Source of the DNA: Candidatus Saccharimonadota bacterium
GTDB lineage: Bacteria > Patescibacteriota > Saccharimonadia > Saccharimonadales > Saccharimonadaceae
Length of the DNA: 64,000 nucleotides
Reading direction: 5' to 3'
Assembly (NCBI GenBank): GCA_017431105.1
Contig: JAFRLS010000003.1
Location: 177,813 to 241,812, forward strand
The first letter of the stretch is position 1; each line of letters begins with the position of its first letter. The notes beneath the pieces were generated by a model, which was not told the origin of the DNA, made no database searches, and saw nothing but the letters and a program-made list of their open reading frames with translations. This document shows, piece after piece, positions 51,850-61,986 of the stretch. Both the position numbers and the translations under genes were made by a program.

Positions 51850-52368
51850 ATGAAGCGACTTTTTACTATCGACTTAAAAGATTACGACCCGAGTGGAAAA
51901 AAATTCTATCGACCATCAGTCCGTGGAATTATTTTTGATAACGATGGTAATATTGCAATGGTTTATAGTCAAAAATACCACTATTATAAGTTCCCAGGTG
52001 GCGGAATCGAAGGCAATGAATCTCATATCGAAACTTTGGCGCGAGAGTTAAAAGAAGAAGCTGGTTTAACACTTATACCAGAATCGGCAAAAGAATTTGG
52101 GGAAGTTCTAAGAATACAGAAAAAAGATGAAACCGATGAAGATATCATCTTAGTTCAGTATAATTATTACTACACTTGCGAGGTTGAGGATAAGATAGGC
52201 GAGCAAGACTTGGATGACGAAGAAAAAGATGCCGAGTTTGTTCTGAAATTTGTGCCGATAGAAGAAGCAATTAAAACAAACAGTGCTTTTCAGGGAAAAT
52301 CTATCAAAAAACAAATGGTAAAACGAGAAAAGCGAGTTTTGGAGATATTAAAAGACGTACGGTCGTAG
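51850..52368 (+). CDS. NUDIX hydrolase
   Basis: 172 residues. Complete Nudix box GGIEGNESHIETLARELKEEAGL (G-x5-E-x7-REL-x-EE-x-G). Hydrolyses a nucleoside diphosphate derivative; substrate not predictable. TGA-TATAAT (51837-51842) is 7 nt before the ATG, hence leaderless; terminator at 52411. Confidence 0.9.
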   Translation: MKRLFTIDLKDYDPSGKKFYRPSVRGIIFDNDGNIAMVYSQKYHYYKFPGGGIEGNESHIETLARELKEEAGLTLIPESAKEFGEVLRIQKKDETDEDIILVQYNYYYTCEVEDKIGEQDLDDEEKDAEFVLKFVPIEEAIKTNSAFQGKSIKKQMVKREKRVLEILKDVRS

Positions 52369-52410
52369 ATTAAATTGTTTAGAGTATTAACAGACGATTT
52401 TATAGGAGTA

Positions 52411-52436
52411 AAAATGCGTTTTCGGGCGCATTTTTT
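52411..52436 (+). terminator. Terminator of the NUDIX gene
   Basis: AATGCG/CGCATT stem followed by six T. The region from 52437 to the tRNA at 52536 holds nothing else that I recognise. Confidence 0.7.
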
Positions 52437-52535
52437 GTGTAAAATCGATGTAAAAATAACACCCTAGAATCTGCAAGGCACTTAACAGAAATTTGTTACT
52501 AAAAAATCGGCCATAATGCCGAGTTACATAAAATC

Positions 52536-52612
52536 TGGTGGATCTTACTGGGCTCGAACCAGTGACCTTACGAATGTGAATCGTACGCTCTAGCCAACTG
52601 AGCTAAAGATCC
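52536..52612 (-). tRNA. tRNA-Val (anticodon CAC)
   Basis: Acceptor GGATCTT/AAGATCC, D-arm GCTCAGTTGGCTAGAGC, anticodon stem TACGA/TCGTA around TTCACAT (anticodon CAC), T-arm CTGGTTCGAGCCCAG, encoded CCA. Confidence 0.92.
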
Positions 52613-52634
52613 AAACTTATGTTATAATTATACC

Positions 52635-53672
52635 ATGGATATTCAAAAATTTAAAGCTGAGCTAACCGAAATAGAAATTTTTCTATCTAAGCCAGACGCC
52701 TATAGCCACCAAGATTTTGCCTCTAAAAGTAAACGTGCTGCTGTTATACGGGAAATAATTGATCTAAATCATAAAATAAATCAATTCTCTACCAACCTAG
52801 AAGAGGCCGAATCCTTAGCTAATGACCCAGAGCTCGGCGAAATTGCCCGTGAAGATATTAAATCGCTCAAAAACGACATCGAAACAGCAAAAGCTGAGTT
52901 AGAAGAACTATTAATTCCACGTAATCCAGAAGATGATAAACCAGCCATCATCGAAATCCGTGCTGGCGCCGGTGGCGACGAAGCTTCCCTTTTCGCTGGC
53001 GAACTTTACCGTATGTACTTAAAATACGCCGAAAACCATAGTTTGAAAGCTGAACTTATTTCTCAAAACGAGAACGAGGCCGGTGGCATGAAAGAAGTTA
53101 TTTTCAAAATCTCAGGCGACAATGCTTATGGTCAACTCAAGTTCGAAGGTGGAGTACATCGTGTACAACGAGTCCCAGTTACTGAGTCTCAGGGCCGCAT
53201 CCATACTTCTACTGCCACCGTTGCTGTATTGCCAGAAGCATCTGAACAAGATCTCGAAATCAAGCCCGAAGATCTCCGTATCGATATCTACCGTTCCGGC
53301 GGTCATGGCGGCCAGGGCGTCAATACTACTGACTCTGCCGTACGTATCACCCATTTACCAACTGGTCTCGTCGTAGCCATGCAAGATGAACGCTCTCAGC
53401 AGCAAAATCGTATTAAAGCTATGAATATTCTGCGTAGCCGTCTCTTAGAACGCAAAAAAGAAGAAGAAATTAAAAATGCCTCCGAAGCTCGCAAATCTCT
53501 CATTGGTACTGGTGATCGTTCAGAGAAGATTCGTACCTATAATTTTCCCCAGGATCGTGTTACCGACCATCGCATTCATTATTCCCGCTCCAATATCCCA
53601 GCCGTTATGGATGGTGATATCGACGATCTCATCCACGAGCTAACCAAACATGAACGCAGCCTCGCCGAATAA
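52635..53672 (+). CDS. prfA: Peptide chain release factor 1
   Basis: 345 residues. The PxT decoding tripeptide region [23 protein letters not shown] fits RF1 (UAA/UAG), and the peptidyl-transferase loop [19 protein letters not shown] carries GGQ. N-terminal helical domain with a coiled region. TGT-TATAAT (52623-52628) is 6 nt upstream of the ATG. Overlaps prmC, which modifies its GGQ Gln, by 23 bp. Confidence 0.95.
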   Translation: MDIQKFKAELTEIEIFLSKPDAYSHQDFASKSKRAAVIREIIDLNHKINQFSTNLEEAESLANDPELGEIAREDIKSLKNDIETAKAELEELLIPRNPEDDKPAIIEIRAGAGGDEASLFAGELYRMYLKYAENHSLKAELISQNENEAGGMKEVIFKISGDNAYGQLKFEGGVHRVQRVPVTESQGRIHTSTATVAVLPEASEQDLEIKPEDLRIDIYRSGGHGGQGVNTTDSAVRITHLPTGLVVAMQDERSQQQNRIKAMNILRSRLLERKKEEEIKNASEARKSLIGTGDRSEKIRTYNFPQDRVTDHRIHYSRSNIPAVMDGDIDDLIHELTKHERSLAE

Positions 53673-54339
53673 ACCTGTTGCCTACCAAGAAGGCGTTCAA
53701 GATTTTTATGGTCGTGATTTTATTGTTACACCAGATGTTTTAATTCCCCGTCCAGAGACAGAGCAACTTATCGATACAGTATTAAACTTAGCTGGTAAAC
53801 CATATCTAACAGGCATCAAACCTTCTCCGCGTGTTTTACCCGAAAATCCGGTTATTCTAGACGTTGGCACCGGATCAGGTTGTATTGCTATTACTCTAAA
53901 ACTAGAATTGAAAGAAACGAAAGTGTACGCTTCCGATATATCACCGGAAGCCCTTAAGATTGCACAAAAAAACGCCCTTAAACATGGCGCTCCTATAACT
54001 ACCATTATATCACACTTACTTGAAAAAGTCAAGTCAGGTGACATTTCTACCCCTGATATTATAGTCGCAAACCTACCTTATGTCGATAAAAACTGGGATT
54101 GGCTAGATAAAAAATCCCTTTCGTATGAACCTTCTATTGCTCTCTATGCCGAAGACCATGGCCTAGCTCTTATTAAAAAACTTATCGACGAAGCCGCTGA
54201 ACTAAAAATTCCTTATCTTATCCTCGAAGCCGATCCTTGCCAGCACGAAGCAATTATAAAATATGCTAAATATTACAACTTATCGCGCACAGACGGCTAT
54301 ATCTTAAGTTTTATTTATCGCTATACGCACCAAGCGTGA
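53650..54339 (+). CDS. prmC: Release factor glutamine methyltransferase, short form with NLPY motif
   Basis: Methylates the Gln of the GGQ loop of release factors. 229 residues: [20 protein letters not shown]-binding [18 protein letters not shown], and the catalytic motif as VANLPYVD in place of NPPY. The N-terminal five-helix domain of typical PrmC (about 60-70 residues) is missing; only about 20 residues precede FYGRDF. Genetic coupling with prfA supports the assignment. Confidence 0.88.
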   Translation: MNAASPNKPVAYQEGVQDFYGRDFIVTPDVLIPRPETEQLIDTVLNLAGKPYLTGIKPSPRVLPENPVILDVGTGSGCIAITLKLELKETKVYASDISPEALKIAQKNALKHGAPITTIISHLLEKVKSGDISTPDIIVANLPYVDKNWDWLDKKSLSYEPSIALYAEDHGLALIKKLIDEAAELKIPYLILEADPCQHEAIIKYAKYYNLSRTDGYILSFIYRYTHQA

Positions 54340-55573
54340 CATTTACTGCAACTTCATTACCCTCACGTACCACCGTAAGCTGTACCGTATCACCTGGTTT
54401 ATATTCTCCAATCAAAGATGATAGCGACCCAGCCTCGCCGATTTTAACACCATTTACTGCCGTAACAATATCCTTATCTTTAAGACCAGCTTTAGCTGCC
54501 GGACCATCCGCAATTACCGCCGAATACATCGCTGAGTTATATAAATAAGCACCCGAAGTCACCGGTAAACCATATTTCTTAGCTAGCTCTGGAGTAATTT
54601 CTATTCCGTAAACACCAACGTATGCACGCGACGCTTCACCTTTTTCAATTAATTGTGCTAACATGCCTTTAACGCTGGAAATTGGAATTGCGAAACCCAT
54701 ATTTTCTGCTGAATAGCTGGTAGCGGTATTGATACCAATCACCTCGCCAGCCGCATTGACTAATGGACCACCCGAATTACCAGAATTAATTGCCGCATCA
54801 GTTTGAATCATGTCCGAAAGCTGTTCGCTCATCGACCCAGTACTATCAGTAGCAGTCAAAGAACGCCCAGTACCAGAAATTATCCCAGAAGTCACCGTAT
54901 TCTGATATTGACCAAGTGCATTTCCAATCGCAATTACTTGTTGTCCCACATGAATCGTTTTCGAATCGCCCAAAGTTGCAGCCTGTAAATCTGAAACATC
55001 ATGAATCTTCAAGAAAGCCACATCGTTGAGTGGATCCACCTCAACAATTTCTACGCCCTCGAACATCGTACCATCATCGAGTACTATCGAAATTTTAGTC
55101 GCCCCATCAATAACGTGTTTATTAGTTAAAATATAGCCATCCGACGAAACAATAATACCTGTACCAGCCGCCTCCGAATCATAACTCCCGCCAAAGAAAC
55201 TTGTAGTTTTTACAGAAGTCACAATTGATACAACACTCTTAGAGACCTTGTCGACAATATCTGCCACCGAACCTTCAACAAAGTTAGCCGAATTACCATC
55301 GGTGCCACTATTCAGGAAAGTAATCGGAGTCGAAGCTTTTTCATAACCTAAATAAGCAAACGTAGCACTTACGCCAGATACCACCAAAGCCATACATGCT
55401 ACTACAACGGCTAGTACGTTATTCGATTTACGAGGTTTCGACTCTTCCTCGGATTTCACATTCTTTTCAGCCACTGGCGTTACTTCGTTCGAAATTTCCA
55501 CTTTCTCCTCAACAACCGCTTCTTCCGCAACTTTCGCTTCTTCTTTTGAAACTTTTTCCATCTCTTTTTTCAT
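54311..55573 (-). CDS. HtrA/DegP-like serine protease with one PDZ domain
   Basis: 420 residues. An acidic cytoplasmic N-terminus, one membrane helix (VLAVVVACMALVVSGVSATFAYLGY), trypsin-like domain with His in LTNKHVID, Asp in PLNDVAFLKI and Ser in INSGNSGGPLVN, then a PDZ domain (GPAAKAGLKDKDIVTAVNGVKI). Envelope quality control. SD AAGGAGG upstream; 8 nt after an unknown membrane protein gene, probably one operon. 3' end overlaps prmC by 29 bp. Confidence 0.93.
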   Translation of the reverse strand: MKKEMEKVSKEEAKVAEEAVVEEKVEISNEVTPVAEKNVKSEEESKPRKSNNVLAVVVACMALVVSGVSATFAYLGYEKASTPITFLNSGTDGNSANFVEGSVADIVDKVSKSVVSIVTSVKTTSFFGGSYDSEAAGTGIIVSSDGYILTNKHVIDGATKISIVLDDGTMFEGVEIVEVDPLNDVAFLKIHDVSDLQAATLGDSKTIHVGQQVIAIGNALGQYQNTVTSGIISGTGRSLTATDSTGSMSEQLSDMIQTDAAINSGNSGGPLVNAAGEVIGINTATSYSAENMGFAIPISSVKGMLAQLIEKGEASRAYVGVYGIEITPELAKKYGLPVTSGAYLYNSAMYSAVIADGPAAKAGLKDKDIVTAVNGVKIGEAGSLSSLIGEYKPGDTVQLTVVREGNEVAVNVTLGAYSDK

Positions 55574-55581
55574 TTTCCTCC

Positions 55582-56361
55582 TTATATATTAAAAATTGGA
55601 TTACTAAACCAAATCACGATAATGCCAACCAAAATCACACCAAATAATACAGGAACCAAAATGTTTTTAAATCTAAAATCATCCTGATATTTGATCATCG
55701 CTTGTCTAGCGTAGTTATAGATAAACGCAAAAATCGTCAAAATTATTGCTATCTGCGGAATTCTCACCCCAGTAGAACCAAAGGTATAAATTATTCCCCA
55801 AGAATTACATAGCCATGCTACTTCGGCAAATATTAATCCACAAACCAATGTTGTCAATGTGAAATCCTTACTAGCTTGCGCTAATACATGTCGGCTCGCC
55901 GCATATCCAATCAAAAATGCCAAGGCTATATAAATCAAAACGTTAATATTCACCGCCATAATCGTAATTGCCGACACGCCCAAGAAAACCGCTATCAATG
56001 ATTGCGCCAAAGTTGCCGTCTCCGTAGAAAGCGGTTTAATAAAGAGTAGCCAAACCACATAAATCACCATTAAAATAAAATCTACTGGCAAAAACGAGCT
56101 ACCAGCATAATAAGTAAGTAAAACTATGCTAAGCCCCACAATCAAATCTACTAAGTTTGACTTTAAATTTACCCAAATATAACGTTTGCGCACTGCAAAA
56201 ATTCGCCACTTCGAAACTAAAACTAATAAGATGCCCAAAAGCGGGCTAGCGCTAAACACAGTAATCAAAACAGCACTAATACCAAGCAATATATTTAAAA
56301 ACACATGTACTGCATTGCTCGCGATATTACGTGATTTCCTAGCTAAAACATAGTCTGCCAT
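55582..56361 (-). CDS. Polytopic membrane protein of unknown function
   Basis: 259 residues with about eight hydrophobic helices and little loop sequence (for example HVFLNILLGISAVLITVF, LLGILLVLVSKWRIF, LIVGLSIVLLTYYAGSSF). No known motif. TGA-TATAAT lies 8 nt upstream of the ATG. Forms a unit with the HtrA-like gene. Confidence 0.65.
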   Translation of the reverse strand: MADYVLARKSRNIASNAVHVFLNILLGISAVLITVFSASPLLGILLVLVSKWRIFAVRKRYIWVNLKSNLVDLIVGLSIVLLTYYAGSSFLPVDFILMVIYVVWLLFIKPLSTETATLAQSLIAVFLGVSAITIMAVNINVLIYIALAFLIGYAASRHVLAQASKDFTLTTLVCGLIFAEVAWLCNSWGIIYTFGSTGVRIPQIAIILTIFAFIYNYARQAMIKYQDDFRFKNILVPVLFGVILVGIIVIWFSNPIFNI

Positions 56362-56420
56362 ATTTATATATTATATCAGATTATTTAAATTAAGCTTAAA
56401 AAGATGCTATAATTATTTCC

Positions 56421-57089
56421 ATGAAACCAACATTTTTTCAAAAACATCCATTACTTAAAGATATATTAAGTCTTGGTGGTTTTGTTATCGCTATTGTGCT
56501 CGGTACGCTATTTTTGAATACTTACGTCTATCGCTCATACAACGTCGTTGGCGTTAGTATGGAAAATACACTTCATAATGACGATCGCGTAATCGTTAAT
56601 CGTGCCATTGTGTCATGGGCTCACTTTTTAGGCCAAGAATATATCCCTGAACGTGGACAAATTATCGTCTTCATGAACGAAGATGAACAAAAGGTCTCCG
56701 AATACAAGGCAGCTGGCGTAAAGAATCCGATGACTTGCACTGTACCAGGCAATGTTAGCGATCAATACATTATCAAACGCGTAATCGCATTCCCCGGTGA
56801 ACGTGTCACCGTCAAGGATGGTGTCATGAAAATTTATAATGACGAACACCCAGACGGTTTTGTTTACGATGAAGAGTGGCGTACTTCAGAAACTGACGGC
56901 CCCAAAGAACATACCTCCGGTGAAGTTGATATTACTGTGCCATCTGGCGAATTATTCGTTTCTGGTGACAACCGTGAAGGCTCTAATTCTTGGGACTCCC
57001 GTAATGGTCTCGGCACCATACCTTATTGCCGTATTATTGGCCCAGTCATATTAAGACTATTTCCATTCGATCAAATCCGCGGATTCTAA
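56421..57089 (+). CDS. lepB: Signal peptidase I
   Basis: 222 residues. One N-terminal membrane helix, catalytic Ser in VVGVSMENTL, Lys in YIIKRVIAFPGERV, and the box SGDNREGSNSWDSRNGLG. Removes signal peptides of the secreted proteins encoded around 25-38 kb. TGC-TATAAT (56408-56413) lies 7 nt from the ATG. Overlaps the convergent rmuC by 4 bp. Confidence 0.95.
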   Translation: MKPTFFQKHPLLKDILSLGGFVIAIVLGTLFLNTYVYRSYNVVGVSMENTLHNDDRVIVNRAIVSWAHFLGQEYIPERGQIIVFMNEDEQKVSEYKAAGVKNPMTCTVPGNVSDQYIIKRVIAFPGERVTVKDGVMKIYNDEHPDGFVYDEEWRTSETDGPKEHTSGEVDITVPSGELFVSGDNREGSNSWDSRNGLGTIPYCRIIGPVILRLFPFDQIRGF

Positions 57090-58201
57090 ACTTCGCCGAT
57101 GAGTTTTACTGAATCTGATTCCGGTAATTCTTCCACATCTTTCAATTTACGTTCAATCTGTCTAGAAGTAGTTCTAGCTGATTCAATTTTATTTGCAGAC
57201 TCCTGTAATTTCTTTTGCACACCTTCCAAAAGATCACCAAACTTGCCAAATTGAGTTTTTACCGCTCCCAGGGTTTGCCATACGTCAGCCGAACGCTTCT
57301 CTATTGCTAACGTACGAAAACCCATCACTAGACCATTTAACATCACCGGCAAAGTCGAAGGCGACGCAATGGTAACTTTTAATTTCTTACGCACTTCGTC
57401 CGACAGCCCCGGAATCCGAATAATTTCCGCATATAGAGATTCGGTTGGCACAAACATCACGCCAAACTCAGTCGTCATAGGCGGCTCTAAATACTTAGTC
57501 GAAATCTTCTTGGCCTGTTCTTTTACATCATTCGCCAATGCTTTTTGATAAGTGGCAATATCTGCCTTATTACCACTATCATACGCTGCAATTAGACGTG
57601 AATAATTCTCAACCGGGAATTTCGAATCTATTGGCAAATATACGTTATCGTCTTTTCCTGGCATTTTAATCGCAAATTCCACCCTATCATTAGAACCAGG
57701 TTTAGTGGCAACATTTTCTTCGTATTGAGATTTATTCAACATGTCAGCAATAATAGCTCCGAGTTGCACCTCGCCGTATATTCCACGCGTCTTCACCCCC
57801 TCCATTACTTTCTTTAGGTCACCCACTTCCGTCGCCATATTCTTCATTTCACCCAAACCTTGGTAAACCTGAGTCAACTGTGTAGAAATAGACTTAAAAC
57901 TCTCATTAAAACGCTTTTCAACCGACGCTTTCAACTTTTCATCTACGGTTTCGCGCATTTCTTCCAATTTTTTCTCGTTGCCAGTCTGCAACCGTTCCAA
58001 ATTCTCGGCAATTTCCTTGCGATTTTCACGAAAATTCCGATCAATTGCCGGGTTAATTTCCTTAACCTGCCCTTCCATTCGAATCAAACGCTCTTCCATC
58101 GCCTTGAAATCGGCAGTCTGCTCTTGCTTTGGTTTCCGCACGATCAAAACAATCAGTAGAATTATTATTATCACCCCCACAACCATTAACGCTATATCCA
58201 T
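57086..58201 (-). CDS. rmuC: DNA recombination protein RmuC
   Basis: 371 residues: N-terminal membrane helix (LMVVGVIIIILLIVLIV), coiled coil to about residue 120, and the RmuC nuclease-like domain with GVKTRGIYGEVQLGAIIADML, DNVYLPIDSKFPVENYSRLI and MFVPTESLYAEI. Limits inversions at repeats in E. coli. TGT-TATAAT (58208-58213) is 6 nt upstream of the ATG. Confidence 0.9.
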   Translation of the reverse strand: MDIALMVVGVIIIILLIVLIVRKPKQEQTADFKAMEERLIRMEGQVKEINPAIDRNFRENRKEIAENLERLQTGNEKKLEEMRETVDEKLKASVEKRFNESFKSISTQLTQVYQGLGEMKNMATEVGDLKKVMEGVKTRGIYGEVQLGAIIADMLNKSQYEENVATKPGSNDRVEFAIKMPGKDDNVYLPIDSKFPVENYSRLIAAYDSGNKADIATYQKALANDVKEQAKKISTKYLEPPMTTEFGVMFVPTESLYAEIIRIPGLSDEVRKKLKVTIASPSTLPVMLNGLVMGFRTLAIEKRSADVWQTLGAVKTQFGKFGDLLEGVQKKLQESANKIESARTTSRQIERKLKDVEELPESDSVKLIGEV

Positions 58202-58208
58202 AGCAAAA

Positions 58209-60443
58209 TTATAACATATCGTCAGGCAACAAATATCTTTTATCTTGCAAATCCATTATTTCTTTTATAAAAGGACTACAATATTTGTCGTCATCACATT
58301 TCATTAAGAAAACACAATTTTTCGTTCTGGTTAATGCGACATAAAACACTCTTCTCTCTTCTGCAAACAAAATTTTTTCTGGTTCCGGTTTATGCATAAA
58401 TAATTCTATTAACCAATAATCCGGTCTATGCTCTCTCGGGAAAAATGAACCCAGCCCAAATACTATCGTCCAATCTGAGGTCATACCTTTTGATCTATGA
58501 ATAGTTCGAGTTTCGAATAAATAGCCTGGCATTTCTTTCAACGAAACACGGTTTTCCACTTCATCCTTAAAACCAAGATCCTCGTATTTAAATAATTGCG
58601 AAATAGCATAATTGTTTCTCGACAAAAGTAATATCTTATCATCCGGGTGTTTAGAATGAATATCGATTATTAATTTTTTAAGCGCCTCCAACTCGTTACG
58701 TTGTCTTTCCTCGAAAGAATCGCCCTTCGAAAATTCACGAACTCGAATTGGACTTTGTAAATTTTTATCCGAATATAGTTCTTTTTGAATTTGATCCGGA
58801 TTTTTTAAAATAAACTCACCAGATATCTGTGCAAGTTCATTTGAAAAGCGATAAGTTCGATTAATTCTATATGTTTTTATATTATAACCTGAATAATACT
58901 CCGCAAAATTGTATGTATATTCAATCCTAGAACCAGTAAAACCATAAATTGACTGCCAGTCATCACCAATCGCCATCAATTTTGCACCACCATGCTCGAG
59001 CGTCTTTAAGGCTAATTCATATCTGTCATATGAGATGTCCTGGTACTCATCAATCAGCACATGCTCGTAAGAGAAATATCTTTTATCCATCGAAACGATA
59101 TACTTCTTCGCAAAATAAATCATATCTGAATAGTCTACGCCAACGCCAGAACCAGAATCTCTTAATTGCTCCTGATAAAACAAAAAATATTCATATATAA
59201 AATGAAATTGCGCCCGCATCACCTTTCTATCAACACCCAAATCATCGCCTGCAGGCTTTTCTAATTCATTCTCGACAACCTTTTTAAATGAATTCCGGTC
59301 GGGCGATGCTTTAACCTGCTCAATACACCTATTAAATAGCTCACAGAGCCGGTATAAATCACAAAGCGGATCTGAACGAAGTATTATTCCAGCGATTTCA
59401 TTAGTGCTAAGCTTATTCAAAGCAAAACCAAACTCCTCAAGTTTGGCTTTTAGAGTATTTAGATATCCAAAATCCGGTTCATATTCTAATGCAATATAAC
59501 GTTTATGATCACGCTTGAATCTTTCAATTTTCAAATCACGTTCTTTTTGATAAGTTTTGAAATATACGTCATAACCCTCTTCGTATAAGCCAAAATATTC
59601 TACAATTATTTCTTCACCACCAATTCTCAAAGTAAAATCTGGCTTCATCTGCACGTCTTCAGGCAAAATTTCTTCGTACACTTTTTCATATTCATAACTG
59701 ATCCCATGCTCAAGCAAAAAATTAGAAATTACAGCCTCACCTTTAGATCGAAACCATTCGTGCTTCATATTGCGCGGTATTTCGGCATTTATGCCTTTAT
59801 CTTTAATGGTTTTTATAACTTCTTCAACGTCGCCCCATTCTATAAGTTTTTCCCTAATCAAGGCCTCAAAATAATCATCAAAGCTTGAAAATTTATCATA
59901 ATTTTCCACGAAGAAACTTCGAAAAACAGATTTATTAGTCCCAACAATCACGTCTTTAAATGATTCGTAAAATTGTTTTATTCTATCATTAGAAATAAAG
60001 ACTTTTTCTCTTAGAAATTTTTCAAAGAAATTATACCTATCTCTACCATCTATCACATAACATTTATGTCCTCTATCGGCACAGGCCTTCTTTAGATATT
60101 TGAAACCCAGTGAATGAAAGGTCGAAACATCTGCATCAATATTTAAATCAGTCCAAATCCTATCTCTTAGTTCCTTCACATTTTTTCTTGCGAAGCTCAA
60201 GACTAAAATCTTGTGGGGGTCTACATGTATTTTATCAACTAGATATTTCACTCGAGCAACCATTGTAGTAGTTTTGCCAGTACCAGCACCAGCAATTACT
60301 AAAGCCCTGTCAGCATTGCTTACTACAACTCTTCGCTGATCATCGTCGAGATGGATGTCAGGACTCACATCATCAAAAATATGGTCAAGATATTCTTTAT
60401 ATTCGACTATTTTTGAATTCTCAAAATCCATATCATCATTCAT
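58209..60443 (-). CDS. UvrD-family helicase with embedded nuclease-like domain (HelD/helicase IV-like)
   Basis: 744 residues. Helicase motifs: LVIAGAGTGKTTTMVARV, LSFARKNVKELRDRI, VLIDEYQDISYDRYEL, IGDDWQSIYGFTGS, INRTYRFSNELA, TIHRSKGMTSDWTIVFGL and FYVALTRTKNCVFLM. Between motifs Ia and II lies an inserted domain: RSKGEAVISNFLLEHGISYEYEK, MKPDFTLRIGG and EEIIVEYFG, a PD-(D/E)XK-like pattern. Start ATG at 60443 is 7 nt from TATAAT (60451-60456). Confidence 0.85.
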   Translation of the reverse strand: MNDDMDFENSKIVEYKEYLDHIFDDVSPDIHLDDDQRRVVVSNADRALVIAGAGTGKTTTMVARVKYLVDKIHVDPHKILVLSFARKNVKELRDRIWTDLNIDADVSTFHSLGFKYLKKACADRGHKCYVIDGRDRYNFFEKFLREKVFISNDRIKQFYESFKDVIVGTNKSVFRSFFVENYDKFSSFDDYFEALIREKLIEWGDVEEVIKTIKDKGINAEIPRNMKHEWFRSKGEAVISNFLLEHGISYEYEKVYEEILPEDVQMKPDFTLRIGGEEIIVEYFGLYEEGYDVYFKTYQKERDLKIERFKRDHKRYIALEYEPDFGYLNTLKAKLEEFGFALNKLSTNEIAGIILRSDPLCDLYRLCELFNRCIEQVKASPDRNSFKKVVENELEKPAGDDLGVDRKVMRAQFHFIYEYFLFYQEQLRDSGSGVGVDYSDMIYFAKKYIVSMDKRYFSYEHVLIDEYQDISYDRYELALKTLEHGGAKLMAIGDDWQSIYGFTGSRIEYTYNFAEYYSGYNIKTYRINRTYRFSNELAQISGEFILKNPDQIQKELYSDKNLQSPIRVREFSKGDSFEERQRNELEALKKLIIDIHSKHPDDKILLLSRNNYAISQLFKYEDLGFKDEVENRVSLKEMPGYLFETRTIHRSKGMTSDWTIVFGLGSFFPREHRPDYWLIELFMHKPEPEKILFAEERRVFYVALTRTKNCVFLMKCDDDKYCSPFIKEIMDLQDKRYLLPDDML

Positions 60444-60498
60444 CACGATAATTATATAAAATGTTTATGTTTATGTCTATTTTTTAAAACATAAAAAA

Positions 60499-60574
60499 TG
60501 GAGCCGACTGTCGGGTTTGAACCGACGACCTACGGTTTACAAAACCGTTGCTCTACCAGCTGAGCTAAGTCGGC
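60499..60574 (-). tRNA. tRNA-Thr (anticodon TGT)
   Basis: Acceptor GCCGACT/AGTCGGC, D-arm GCTCAGCTGGTAGAGC, anticodon stem ACGGT/ACCGT around TTTGTAA (anticodon TGT), T-arm CGGTTCAAACCCG, encoded CCA followed by T6. Confidence 0.95.
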
Positions 60575-60613
60575 AAATGGTATGCAATAAATTATATCAC
60601 ATACCGCTGATTT

Positions 60614-61159
60614 TTAATAATTTTCAGCCTTAATCTCAAAGTAGCTCTGTGGGTGTGCACAAACCGGACAGACCTCAGGCGCTTCCTTACCGACTACAAT
60701 ATGACCACAGTTACGGCAGACCCAAATCGCATCGCCATCTCTAGAAAAAACCTTCTTCTCGCGTATATTAGAAAGTAGTTTGCGATATCTCTCTTCGTGC
60801 GTCTTTTCAATTGCTGCTACACCCTCAAATTTCTCTGCTAGTTCAGTAAAACCTTCTTCACGCGCCGTCTCGGCAAACTCCTTATACATATCAGTCCATT
60901 CATAGTTCTCGCCATCAGCCGCAGCTTCCAAATTGATTTCCGTATCTTCCACTGCACCACCATGAAGTTCTTTATACCACATCTTAGCATGCTCTTTTTC
61001 ATTTAAGGCAGTTTCCGCAAAAATCGCCGCAATTTGCTCATAGCCATCCTTCTTAGCCTTTGACGAATAATAATCATACTTATTACGTGCCTGGCTTTCA
61101 CCCGCAAACGCCTTTTCTAGGTTTTCCTTAGTTTTGGTACCATCATATTTAGTTTTCAT
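60614..61159 (-). CDS. Rubrerythrin
   Basis: 181 residues. Ferritin-like diiron domain with [32 protein letters not shown] and [12 protein letters not shown], and a C-terminal rubredoxin domain [25 protein letters not shown] with both CxxC pairs. Reduces hydrogen peroxide in anaerobes and microaerophiles. AGGAG precedes the ATG; it lies 15 nt downstream of the SDR gene. Confidence 0.93.
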   Translation of the reverse strand: MKTKYDGTKTKENLEKAFAGESQARNKYDYYSSKAKKDGYEQIAAIFAETALNEKEHAKMWYKELHGGAVEDTEINLEAAADGENYEWTDMYKEFAETAREEGFTELAEKFEGVAAIEKTHEERYRKLLSNIREKKVFSRDGDAIWVCRNCGHIVVGKEAPEVCPVCAHPQSYFEIKAENY

Positions 61160-61174
61160 ATTTCTCCTTTCTTA

Positions 61175-61936
61175 TTAAATACAAGTATAGCCACCGTCTA
61201 CTGGCATAATTAAGCCAGTTACATATGAAGCTTCTTCAGAGGCCAAAAACACAGCCGCCGCATCCAATTCACCAGGCTTACCATAGCGTTGCATTGGTAC
61301 GTGAGTTTTAGCAAACTCTTGAAATCTTTCCGTATCAAGTACAGATTTTGTCAACTCAGTTTCAAAATATCCAGGACAAATTGCATTGCAAGTAATGCCA
61401 TCTGTAGCTAGTTCTGCCGCTACGGCTCGCGTAAAGTTAACAACGGCGCCCTTCGAAGTATGATACGCAACCGTATGAATTTCAGTGTTGCCAACCAAAC
61501 CATACATCGAAGCAATATTAATAATTCTACCGTATTTATTCTTTTGCATAATTTTAGCAAATGCTCGTGTCATCTTAAACACGCTTGTCTCATCTGTCGC
61601 AATTGTAAAATCCCACTCTTCATCCGACATTTCGACCACACCTTTATCTTTCGATGAGCCGGCACAGTTAAGTAAAATATCGACTTTTCCGAATTCTTTT
61701 TCTGCCGCTTCGGCTGCCGCATTAATATCATCTGTTGATGTCACATCACACTTAATAGCCAAAACTTCCTTAGCGCCAGCTTCGAGTAATTTTGGTTTGA
61801 ATTCTTCCAATCGTTCTAATCTTCGTGCTAAAATAACTAAATTTGCACCTTGTCTTGCAAAAGCCATTGCCATCTGTTGGCCAAGTCCACTCGACGCACC
61901 AGATACCACAGCCACTCTTCCTTTTAAGTTAAACAT
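61175..61936 (-). CDS. Short-chain dehydrogenase/reductase
   Basis: 253 residues. Cofactor motif VVSGASSGLGQQMA, LLNCAGSS, catalytic Ser in IINIASMYG and YxxxK as YHTSKGA, and the C-terminal TGLIMPVDGGYTCI. Overall similar to gluconate 5-dehydrogenase or 3-oxoacyl reductase types; substrate not determinable. AAGGAG upstream. Followed by rubrerythrin. Confidence 0.85.
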   Translation of the reverse strand: MFNLKGRVAVVSGASSGLGQQMAMAFARQGANLVILARRLERLEEFKPKLLEAGAKEVLAIKCDVTSTDDINAAAEAAEKEFGKVDILLNCAGSSKDKGVVEMSDEEWDFTIATDETSVFKMTRAFAKIMQKNKYGRIINIASMYGLVGNTEIHTVAYHTSKGAVVNFTRAVAAELATDGITCNAICPGYFETELTKSVLDTERFQEFAKTHVPMQRYGKPGELDAAAVFLASEEASYVTGLIMPVDGGYTCI

Positions 61937-61986
61937 TAATCTCCTTTCGTTAACCCCATTATATCAAAATATGGTAAAATCGAACC

